From positions 102,842 to 166,841 of the forward strand of contig CANTFK010000267.1 of NCBI GenBank assembly GCA_947646735.1: a DNA stretch of 64,000 nt, written 5' to 3'. Origin of the DNA: Peronospora farinosa (lineage: Eukaryota; Oomycota; Peronosporomycetes; Peronosporales; Peronosporaceae). This document shows positions 21,043 to 29,990 of the stretch, piece after piece; the stretch's first letter is position 1, and every line of letters starts with the position of its first letter. The translations under genes and the position numbers were made by a program. Under the pieces are notes generated by a model, which saw nothing but the letters and a program-made list of their open reading frames with translations, did no database searches and was not told the origin of the DNA.

Positions 21043-21982
21043 CTGAGGATGCCTCTGTCATTTTGTCTTCGACGGCCTCGAACAACTCGTTCGTAGGTCC
21101 GTCCTCTTGGACCGAGACTGATCCAAGGGTCACTCGTTTTGACGTGACCTTGATCGTCTTAATACGTCTGTTGCTCGTTCTTCGAATCACCACGACCTTT
21201 GACCTGGAAGAAGGTGTCTTTGCTATCTCAGCTATAGCAGTCCTTCCAACCGCGCCAGGCTCATGGCTCTGTGCCGGTTCTTGTGGCGCTTGACTTTCTT
21301 TCAGCCCACCCTCAACTTCCACAGGCTCTCGGCTCTGTGCAGGACTATTGGACGCATGACTACTTGTCATCGCCCCATTCACTACACCAGTCTTTTCGAC
21401 CTGGGTAGGAATATGTGTCACCTGGCTTTCCGCCAGTGCACTTCCAACTACACCACTCCTTTCGAGCTGGGTAGTTCCTGGTGTCGATTGACATACCGTC
21501 ATCGCACCCTCGACTGTGTTGGACACAGCATCAGCCACATAAGCCTCTCGCAAGAGCACATCCTTTCCGGTGTCTTGCGTAGAGCTAGCGACTGTGCGTG
21601 TACGCCAGTCTATCCATTGTTGGTGTTTAGACAACCAAGGCATGCCTAGGATGAGGTCATACGGACTCTCCATACCTAGCACTGTGAACTTCTCTTTACA
21701 GAAGAAGTCACTGAAACTGAAGGTGAGTTCAACTTGAACTCCCTCCGATTTAACGAGCGCGCCGTTCGCTAAACGAAAGATCGCCTCTTCTCGCTTGTCA
21801 TCCTGGCAAAGCGACTCATAACTCGCCGGTCTCTTTTTCAGAGCCGCGAGTTTCACAAAGTTTTGTGATGCACCCGAATCCACGAGAAGGGTCATCACTT
21901 GGTCATAGCCTCGTACTCGAGCGCTATAGACCAAAAGGGTTGAGGTTCGACCTTTCGGAACCTCAGGGACTATGCTACCCAT
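21002..21982 (-). CDS. Gypsy aspartic protease domain and linker (copy 2)
   Basis: Open for 326 codons, with DSGASQNFV and ILGMPWLSKH. The linker repeats match copy 1 almost residue for residue. One visible change near the end is IKVTSKR for IKGTSKR. It overlaps the start of the RT frame as in copy 1. Confidence 0.85.
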   Translation of the reverse strand: MGSIVPEVPKGRTSTLLVYSARVRGYDQVMTLLVDSGASQNFVKLAALKKRPASYESLCQDDKREEAIFRLANGALVKSEGVQVELTFSFSDFFCKEKFTVLGMESPYDLILGMPWLSKHQQWIDWRTRTVASSTQDTGKDVLLREAYVADAVSNTVEGAMTVCQSTPGTTQLERSGVVGSALAESQVTHIPTQVEKTGVVNGAMTSSHASNSPAQSREPVEVEGGLKESQAPQEPAQSHEPGAVGRTAIAEIAKTPSSRSKVVVIRRTSNRRIKTIKVTSKRVTLGSVSVQEDGPTNELFEAVEDKMTEASSVEVLQLVLDMPRR

Positions 21983-22044
21983 TTGTTAGATCACTCTGAA
22001 CTTAGGGGTAGCTTCAGAGTCCGCGACAGTAGGGCATCCCGCCC

Positions 22045-23138
22045 CTACTGCGCTCCCGCATTTCTCGACCCATCTTGGGCAGGTGCTGAACCCGTGCGTC
22101 GTGCACGCTGGTTTTTCGCACCTCCCTTCGGGTTGGGAGACCTTTTGCTGGGCGACTTAGCACCAGCAGCTACTTTGGCATAGAAGCGAGCCATCATATG
22201 GCCTCGCTTGCCGCACTTGTAGCATATAACATCTGCATTGTCTAACTCCATAGGAGTGGCATCCGACTTATCGGTCGACGGCCTGTAATAGGCTGTCGCC
22301 GAGGCGCTGTTGTAGGATTGCTCCTCAACTAAGGCAATGTCAATTGCCTCTTCCATCGTCGCTGGCACCCTTTAGAAAAAGGGCCTGACGCGATGGGCTG
22401 TGCCTAAGTCCATTCATGAACGTGGCTACCTTTATACGCTCTGGTATCGGTTCCCCATTGATGGACGCCGACAGCGACGCATCTCCTGCCAAATTCTTGC
22501 AGAGATCGTTTCGCCTGTCGTTCTCCAAAGAAGCGCGCCATAAGCAACACTTCGTTGTTAGGCGGCTGATACATGGCGCGAATCTTTGCCTTAAAGATCG
22601 CCCATGATGGAAATGCATCAGCATTAGCCATTAGCGCAGAGTATGCCCACTCTGACGCTTTGCCACGAAAGTTGGACATGGCATACGACACCATTCTGGT
22701 GTCGTCTTCGATGAGCTGCGCCACTTCACATTGCTCAACTGCTAATAGCCAGTGAACAATCGTGTGAGGGACAGTTCCATCGAACTTCGGAGGGTCCATC
22801 CGAATGGGCCTCGGTTGAGCAGGCCGGGCAGAGAGCGTCTCAACAGTTCTGTTGAGCGCCTCATTACGTGCCTGCTCAAGCCTAAGCTCATCCTGAGTCT
22901 TAGTGATGGACTCAGCGGTGGCTTGGCTGTTTACCTCGGACGCGTTTCTACGCTGTCCGAGCACAAACGCCTCAAATTGCTCCAACTGAGCAACATGTTG
23001 CTCAGGAGGACAATGCAAGAGGTTGACCAGGGCTTGTTTACCAAGTTTCAGAGCCAAATGCTTCACCAACTCCCTATGATGTTGGGAGAGGTGAGGGGAG
23101 TCATCCCAATCCACGATGAGATCCATCCGTATCCACAC
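22045..23138 (-). pseudogene. gag of Gypsy copy 2
   Basis: The N-terminal and core part is open from 23138 to about 22450, longer than in copy 1 because it lacks the deletion and the solo LTR. A frameshift near 22480 (LQEFGRRCVAVGV) separates it from the knuckle segment at 22045-22368. The knuckle reads CYKCGKRGHMMARF, so the last zinc ligand is lost. Confidence 0.85.
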
Positions 23139-23186
23139 GCACGCTCAAAGAGACGGATCGTGGAAAGGACTACTAGTGCTACCAAG

Positions 23187-23787
23187 TGTAGACGGGCACT
23201 CCTACGAAGTTGTTTCGTGCTACTAGCACACACCTTCACAACACAAGCGATGAAGCGGTTAGACCGTCTTACCTTCGCGTGCGAGGGTGGTTGGGAGGTT
23301 GGTCGACTGCTTAAGCAGTCGTACCACCAGTTGCCTCTCGCTTAAGCGAGAGTGCAACGTACTTCTTAACACTAAAGCACCGACGTCACGCAGAAGCTTT
23401 GCAACTTCTCGAGCGTGGTGCGTGTGTTTAAGTAAATTCAAGACTGAGCTATATTTTAAAGAATTTAACTAAATATATACTTGACTACTGATTGCATGTA
23501 TATGTATATAGATCGGATACGCGACTCTTTAGGAGCGTATCCTGTCGCATGAACTTTAATCTAGATTTAAGATCGCAACTGACGTCCTTCTGAGACGTCG
23601 CGATGCCTATCCTCAACTAGCGTCATCCCTTCTCATGTGAATCTATAAATGGATATCACATTCACGAGGGTGGATCACGTTTGTGTATCGCACCCAAGTG
23701 ACAGGTCAAAAGTAATCATGGATACTTTTAGACCAAACATTAAATATTATTACTTAATGTTTACGTGTAACTCGATGCCCTGTTTCA
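23187..23787 (-). repeat. 5' LTR of copy 2, type B (601 bp)
   Basis: Starts TGTAGACGGGCACTCC at the inner side, with the primer site TGGTAGCACTAG on the minus strand just inside (near 23173-23184). It ends CCCTGTTTCA at 23787. U3 matches the type B LTR of copy 1 and the partial LTR at 40876-41231. Confidence 0.88.
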
Positions 23788-24490
23788 GTAATACTTGGAT
23801 TGGGACAGCTTTCGCGCCTGCGACGAGAGAATCCAAGAATTTTCACCCCACTGAAACGTCTGCCGAAAATTGTTAATTTCGTGGGGCCAAATCTTATCCC
23901 CTTAAGGCCGCCAGGAAAGGGGCTTGGAGAGGTGCAGTATTCAGTCATGTTTTTCCCACCAACTGGTCGATGATAACCGAAGGTTTGGTAGATGTTCCCG
24001 TACTCGTGCTAGGATTACCTCCGTTTGCGCGATATCTGGCCTTAATGTACAGCCGAGTTTATTAATCAAATCCGGAAAACGCTCGAAGGACGGCGATACG
24101 ATGTGTTTCACGCTCGGTCGATGCGGGCTGACGCTCGAAGGACGGCGATACGATGTGTTTCACGCTCGGTCGATGCGGGCTGACGCTCGAAGGACGGCGA
24201 TACGATGTGTTTCACGCTCGGTCGATGCGGGCTGACGCTCGAAGGACGGCGATACGATGTGTTTCACGCTCGGTCGATGCGGGCTGACGCTCGTGTTACG
24301 TGCACCATGCGTGATCTAGTACACCCAAGCTATGAGATACACATCCTCCTTCCCAGTAAGTGCCAGAAGCGCGTGTTTCACTCGCCGTGTTTTAATGGCG
24401 ACGGGAACGGAAAGATATTCACTACAAGTAGTGGCAGTGCCTGCCAAGTTGTAGTCCATATCTTAACAAGCAATGCCAGCGATTGGTCAT
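23788..24490 (-). mobile_element. LINE relic fragment
   Basis: Homologous by eye to parts of 42630-43200 and 44870-45436, starting GTAATACTTGGATTGGGACAG. Element Y of the inversion inserted into it, and GTAAT is one side of the expected target duplication. The minus frames are those of the decayed reverse-transcriptase region of the full repeats. Confidence 0.65.
24079..24286. repeat. 52-bp minisatellite, four copies
   Basis: Four near-perfect head-to-tail units starting ACGCTCGAAGGACGGCGATA. The homologous LINE relics at about 42943 and 45179 have a single unit, so the array expanded locally. Confidence 0.92.
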
Positions 24491-25063
24491 AATTGAGAAA
24501 TGATGATAACAGAATATTACCCTGCGTTACAAATGCTCGGTTGTACCTTCTGAGCCTTTTTGCTTGCGTACGTCATCGATAATGTCGCAAGCACCTATGT
24601 CTCACCAAGTGCAGAGTGATGCGATGCCTTGGAAGGGTCAGAAGGTGCGAAAGTAATTATTCTAAGCTCAGAAAAATTCAACCGAGATCCTGAGCACCCA
24701 CCCATGTACATTCAATCACCCACTGTACGAACCATAACCAATTACAGAATGGTGGGTGCATTGGAACGTTTACTGGATTGGAAGTAATCATTTCTGTACT
24801 TCAACGCTCATACTAAGTATGTAGTGTAGGATAGCTATAAATAATTATACTTGACATAGCAAAAGCTAGTGAATGGATTGCCATCGCCAACGACGATAAA
24901 ATACAGTTTACTTTTTCCCTAAACCCGTTTCCGTTCGGTTGGTCGCACGCTTCGTGCACTCATTGTGCATGTGAGATTGATCAAGCGTGAGGAAGCTGCC
25001 ATTCTTTCTAGCCTCACTTTTGAAAGTTACCTTTGTTTGCTTCATACCTTCAAGAATCATCAT
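24491..25063. other. upstream region of the exonuclease-family gene
   Basis: No open gene. The first 340 bp are shared with 43200-43508 and 45436-45740; the rest is shared only with the right duplication unit. Confidence 0.5.
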
Positions 25064-25070
25064 TCATTCC
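25064..25070 (+). promoter_or_regulatory. oomycete-type initiator element
   Basis: TCATTCC, matching the oomycete Inr core, lies 11 bp before the chosen ATG (25081). It is repeated in the right unit just before 46016. Confidence 0.55.
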
Positions 25071-25080
25071 TTCGGTCACA

Positions 25081-26068
25081 ATGCGCTTAGTAAAAGCCCT
25101 TGCTGCTGGTCTTGCGTATACTCTTTTTGATGTATCCAGCTCTGTAGCTGATGATGAAGTGGGGATCATGAGTTTTAATGTTCGCACCTCGATCGCCAAT
25201 GACCCGTGCCCGAGCGGCTGCTGGGATGTACGCAAGGAGAGAGTAAAGAAACTCATTGAGAAGTATAAGCCCGATATTATCGGCGTCCAAGAGGCAGCTC
25301 CCGACCAAACCGCGTTTTTCCAGAATGTGCTGGGGTTCGCAGCCACTGGAGAGTGTTCGGCCGAATGTCAATACAACGAACGCAACAGCATATTCTTTGT
25401 AGAAGCGCGCTGGGAATTGTTGAGCACATCGTCATACGCGTTGGTACGTTGTTAGCGCCAAGCCATGGTGGCGGTGTTGTTACTTTCCTCTCGTCATGAA
25501 ACTAACCGATCTTTATGATTTGATTTAACAGAGCGCAACTCCTGAAACACTGCCGTCCAACACTTGGAGTCTTGAATTCCTCCGTTCTGCGGTCATCGCG
25601 CGCCTTCGCGACAAGAAAACTTCGCGCGTGATATGCATGCTGAACACGCACTTTGATATCTCTCGTGGTCAACCCCAGTCAGCGGTTTTGTCTGCAAAAC
25701 TGTTGAGCCAATTTTGCCAGCATGATGACACTGTAATTATGACTGGAGATCTGAACACTGCGCCTAGCAGCCTCGCTGTCCAGTACCTCCTGGGCAAGAC
25801 CTCGATTAATGGGATGTCGACGCCCATCTCGTTGTACGAAACGCTGACTGCTGCGGGTGCAGGCGGGAGTACGTGGATTGGGCCCTCTTTTGGGAACATG
25901 CTAGTATCGGACAAGATTGATTACATTTTCGCTCGCCGTGACGCCCACACATGTCTACGCAGCGGGATGGTTTTAGCTGACTTGTTTGACGGGTATTCCA
26001 GCTCCGACCACGCAGTGTTGCTGTCCAAGTTCTGCCTAGGAGGTGGATGTCAAAAGTGCATTCCGTAG
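25081..26068 (+). CDS. secreted endonuclease/exonuclease/phosphatase-family protein (left copy)
   Basis: Two exons, 25081-25443 and 25532-26068, joined over an 88-bp GT-AG intron (GTACGTTG...TTAACAG, phase 0), giving 299 aa. Residues 1-24 form a likely signal peptide (MRLVKALAAGLAYTLFDVSS). The EEP fold is shown by MSFNVRT near residue 30, QEA near 75, a catalytic MTGDLNT near 191, DKIDYIF near 248 and SSDHAVL near 280 (the His/Asp pair). Such enzymes include DNase I, sphingomyelinases and phosphatases. The paired cysteines favour a secreted protein; the substrate is unknown. An upstream ATG at 25033 would mask the signal peptide, so 25081 is preferred. A second intact copy lies at 46016 and relic pieces at 53.7-54.3 kb. 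Confidence 0.88.
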
Positions 26069-26320
26069 TTTGCACGATACAGCACAGATGCATTATGCAT
26101 ACATAAAAATACCTACATCACAGTTGTTTTTGTGTTAAGATCAATGGATTAACAAAGAGATTTATTTAGTCATTTGCAACTCGAATTAGCAACAATTGCT
26201 ATTATTTTTTTTTATTGTATACAGCTCGCATGGCCCACATTAAGTTCAAGCTTCCCTCGTGAAAGTGACATTTCATCGTTAATTATATTTTCGCAGCATT
26301 CCGGTCCAGCTCCCACCACC

Positions 26321-27916
26321 ATGGACACGCTGATCTTGGGCGCCCATCGCCTGAGCAGCAGCTCAAGCTCCAGTTCCAGCTCCTCCAATTATGGTGACAG
26401 GGATTTTATGAATCATAGTAATAAGCTTCAAGTACAGATGCCTGCACCTCCCCCTCCTCCTCCAAGCTCTCCTCCGCCAGACATGATGCCGCCACCGCCG
26501 CCTGGACCTCCTCCACCTGTTGATCTAAACCAGAAGACAGCGCGACGACCAAAAATGGATACTTTGACGAGTAATAAAGGTACACCAAAGACACCGTCTC
26601 AATCTCTGTCGAAGAGTCAAGAGAAGAAGCTGCTAACGATTCGATACCAACCGTCTTCTTTAGTGAAGCAGGGACATACTGAACCTGAGAGTATGCAGAA
26701 TGAAGAAGATCAAGAGGAAGAAGTGGAGGACGATGATGTGGACGCGTATTCGGACGAGTCAGATGTGTTTGAAGAGGATATGGAGGCCATATTGTTTGCT
26801 GAAGAGGAGGAAGACCGACGCAAAGGGTACATGGACTGTCTGACCGAGACGCATTTGGACAATGCTGAATACCCGTACCCAGCGTATCTTGGCAAGTTAG
26901 CCACTCTTTTCACAGAGCAAAATGCGCTTGGAAAAAACCCTGAGGATTTTATTAATTGCAACAATCTCTTGGTACGTTGCAGACCATTGGCTATAGATGG
27001 TAAAGAGATATATGAGATGATTGATTACTCAATTTATGCTAACTTTAGGTTAATCCAAGACAGCTGAGACTGTTGGACACTCGAACTGCTGCACTTGAGC
27101 GAGAGAAATGGGCACAAGTGCGGAAATCTACCGCGTTGAAGGCGAAAGAAGAAGAGACGAGGAGAAGCCAGGAAAGGTAAGAGGACTCTTATGTGTCCTG
27201 CTATTTAGTAGTTTGTTAGGATCGGTTGGTAACTTGAAACTGATCTTTTGCGCGGTGACAGACTGGCGGAAGCGCTTGAGCCGCCTGCTAAGAAGATCAA
27301 AATATCAGAAGCTACTATGAAGGCTTTGGAGTCCAAGCAATATGTTTCTGCGAGCAGCTTGAAACTTTCTAATAAATCGTCGCGAAAGCGAAGTCGAAAG
27401 AAACCCACAGCACCAATTGCATCCATGACACCAGCAACGCCAGCTTTATCAAGTCTCTTGAATACATCGAAAGGTAGCAGGAGAAAGGCAAAACCTAAGT
27501 CGTTGTCGGTACAGACAACGAATGTCAACGAGAAAGTAAACGGGAAGCCCGTTGTTGGTCCGGCCATTAAGAAGAAAAAGACGACGGCATTTAGCAGCCA
27601 TGCGAAGAAGAGCACAACCGATGCAACTCCTGTGATATCCAAGACTGCGGCTACCGGTGCGAAGGCTATTAAGGCTGCCAAGAAAGAACATGTCAAGCAA
27701 AAAGCAATTCTTGCTGCTAGCGATCTCAAGGAAGTCAGAGTACAAGCTCAAATTGAGAAGAACCGATCTGCGGCGGACGTAGATCGTGGCAACGAAAGCT
27801 CGTCGTCTTCCTCGTCGTCGTCTTCCTCCTCTTCGTCGTCATCTTCCTCCTCGTCTTCATCGACTTCAGTATCCAGTAGCTCATTTGACGATGACACAGC
27901 AAGTAATGTGGTTTAG
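26321..27916 (+). CDS. Ser/Pro-rich acidic-basic protein, likely nuclear, unknown function (left copy)
   Basis: Three exons (26321-26971, 27049-27176, 27262-27916) give 477 aa; both introns are GT-AG and frame-consistent. The ATG is in a good context (CCACCACCATGG). N terminus: serine run, then proline tracts (MPPPPPGPPPPVDL). Middle: very acidic (EEDQEEEVEDDDVDAYSDES), then a conserved-looking block (CLTETHLDNAEYPYPAYLGK, ALEREKWAQVRKS). C-terminal part: lysine-rich with bipartite-like signals (RKRSRKK, KKIKIS, KKKKT) and a long polyserine run. No family recognised. The mix of acidic, basic and low-complexity blocks suggests a chromatin or RNA partner; that is inference. Confidence 0.75.
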
Positions 27917-27978
27917 GAACCAAGTAAGGACGGTTTTGATTTCATTTGCTTAATGTTAAGAGCTACCATCGTGTCACA

Positions 27979-28785
27979 TCACGATCTAGTGCTTCTAATC
28001 GTATCATTTTCACCCGTTTGCGCTGCTGACTTCTCCACCCAAACCCTCGCTGATCTCTTCCCCGATTCGAAAAGTTGATCCAGCACCTCAATCCTTGGCG
28101 GAAACAAAGCAAAGCGTGCCAACTGCATTATTGTAAAGGGGAAGTCCGGATCGATCGATGGGCTAATCTCATAGTCTGTGCGACGAAAGATGTGCCCGGG
28201 GAACGCACATACCTTGGTGTATCCCGGCACTTTTGGCACTAAAGTAATGAGGCCTCCGTCCACATGATATTCTCCTCGAAACACAGACATTCCTCGTCTA
28301 GACAAGTACCAAGGCACATAGCACGATGCAATGAGTGCATCACATAGATCATCCGTCGAGTGGAAATCATCGGTTAGCACCAAGGCTCTCCAAGGCCACA
28401 TCTTCTCTGTTGCAATCGTGAGTCTTTGTGCCAACGTCTCTACCTGTAGATCACCGAATTTGGCATGGAAGATGGTACGCAGTCGCTTCTCAAGCTTCCA
28501 GACAGTGCCATGATTGTGACAGAGCCGGGTTATGCCTTTTACCTCATCGAAAATGTCGCTTATGTTGGCGTTAGTGGCCAAACTTAAGGCAACGATGGCA
28601 CCCCCAGAAGCTCCAGCGAACTTAGAGTTGGCCTGGATATAGCCAGCATCCAGCAGTCCCTGCGCCACGCCCAAGTGATACGAAATCAAGAATCCACAAC
28701 CACCGAAGCTGAAGTTGTTTGCAGTGGGAGGTGCAATACTGGAGAAGCTTCGATCGAACGAGCGAGTGAGAAGAAGGCGACACAT
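27979..28785 (-). CDS. patatin-like phospholipase (PNPLA type, left copy)
   Basis: 268 aa. The N-terminal FSFGGCGFLISYHLGVAQGL block is the oxyanion region of PNPLA lipases. The nucleophile elbow is GASGG (Ser60) and the catalytic Asp lies in HVDGGL (Asp176), the Ser-Asp dyad of the family. The glycine block recalls animal ATGL/PNPLA2. Substrate lipids cannot be inferred. The start at 28785 places the glycine-rich loop about 28 residues in. It converges on the Ser/Pro-rich gene 62 bp away. The right copy (48952-49759) is broken by one base. Confidence 0.9.
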   Translation of the reverse strand: MCRLLLTRSFDRSFSSIAPPTANNFSFGGCGFLISYHLGVAQGLLDAGYIQANSKFAGASGGAIVALSLATNANISDIFDEVKGITRLCHNHGTVWKLEKRLRTIFHAKFGDLQVETLAQRLTIATEKMWPWRALVLTDDFHSTDDLCDALIASCYVPWYLSRRGMSVFRGEYHVDGGLITLVPKVPGYTKVCAFPGHIFRRTDYEISPSIDPDFPFTIMQLARFALFPPRIEVLDQLFESGKRSARVWVEKSAAQTGENDTIRSTRS

Positions 28786-29304
28786 TAGACTGTGTGCTCG
28801 TTAGTTATTCGTTTCCTATTTATATACTAACCGGTACGTTACTAATCGACTTGTTTAATGCAAAAAATAGAGGAAAAGTATGCGGTGCTGGGGTTGAGGG
28901 GATGGGTCCGCTAGCAACGAAACAGCTGCTGGTGGTATTGTTTACAATTCTGCGACGCGCACAAACACAATAAATACGCGAGACGCCTTTATATTACAAA
29001 TGAATTTTACAGAAAGAGTTGGTGTATATTAGATTGAGCCCTGTCGTTTAGATAAAATACAATGTTTTACACACGAATGTTATGTAGTCCACGCGTATAA
29101 ACCACCTCAATATTAATTGATCTTGTATCTGCTTTGTTGCAGCGAAAGCAGTTGCATACAACACATTGTCACTAACGTGAATTTTTTGTAGGTACAAATA
29201 TCTGATTCAGGCTCATATAAATAATACAATGGCCTGACAATCTATTAATAGATGCCTAATCTCTTTAATCTAGATATATTAGAAAGCTTGATGTACACTA
29301 TAGC
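28786..29304. other. intergenic spacer, shared with the right unit
   Basis: AT-rich sequence between the lipase and the type C LTR. No gene seen. Confidence 0.5.
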
Positions 29305-29880
29305 TGTAAACGGGCGCTTCGTAAAGAAGATGCCATGAGCACACCTTCAAGCAGTGTGAGGAAGCGGTTATACCGTCTTAACTCCGCTTGCGTTGGTCGG
29401 TCGTTTAAAGCGTCGTACCAGCTGTTGCCGGCCGCTTAAAGTGGTCCGCGCAACGAACGTTAAAACGAGCACCTACCTGCGCCACGGAATCTGTTTCCAG
29501 TCTTCCCGTGCGCAGTGAGTATGATGTAGTAAATTCAAGACTGACTTATATTTAATAGAATTTAACTAAATATAGATCTAACTACTGATTGGTCAAATAT
29601 AAAGATCGGATACGCGTCTCTTTGGAAGCGTATCCTTACGTGCGAGCTTAGAATGTATTTAAGCTCGGTGATGATGTCTGTCTGAAACGTCACCATGACG
29701 CCAGTCCCAACTGGCGTCATCCTCGTTGAATGTGAATCCATCCATAAATATCGCATTCACGAGGGGGTGTCACATTGATGTGCCGCACCCAAGTGGCAGG
29801 CCTAAGATACCTCGTACCCTTTCAGGCCTGCCCGTTGATTAGTCGATATTTTACCAACCGTGTAACTTCTAGTTGTTACA
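29305..29880 (-). repeat. LTR type C (576 bp)
   Basis: TGTAAACGGGCGCTTC ... TCTAGTTGTTACA. U3 stems are well preserved, for example CAGGCCTGA with TTAGGCCTG, GATGACGCCAGT with ACTGGCGTCAT, and GGATACGC with GCGTATCC. The next inward bases give the polypurine tract (AAAGAGGGGAATGG on the minus strand). Confidence 0.88.
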
Positions 29881-29990
29881 CCATTCCCCTCTTTAGGACA
29901 ATTTTACAAATTTGTAAACATCGAAAAGAGACGATGACGCCGAAGCGTGATAAGGCTGATGGGTCGCCTGCAAGGCACCCATGCAAACCA

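Larger units (their letters stand above)
15647..23787 (-). mobile_element. Ty3/Gypsy chromodomain element, copy 2 (right arm of palindrome)
   Basis: Inverted partner of copy 1 with the same gene order read leftwards. The internal region is nearly identical to copy 1, including its RT frameshift, RNase H lesions and integrase stop codons. The 5' LTR (right) is type B and the 3' LTR (left) type A, the reverse of copy 1. Left flank AGGTA (15642-15646) pairs with TACCT left of copy 1. Right flank is GTAAT (23788-23792) inside a LINE relic. It lacks the solo LTR found in copy 1. Confidence 0.93.
24287..29686. repeat. segmental duplication, left unit
   Basis: Near-identical to 45229-50658 with an offset of about 20.94 kb. 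It contains the LINE edge, three genes and the outer part of an LTR. Homology ends within the type C LTR (TGTCTGAA), while this unit continues into the full LTR. Confidence 0.93.

Noticed and set aside
24079..24286. CRISPR-like array
   Set aside because: Units are contiguous with no unique spacers and the genome is eukaryotic.
25033..25080. Upstream ATG of the secreted exonuclease-family gene
   Set aside because: It lies before the initiator-like element and would bury the signal peptide; 25081 is preferred.
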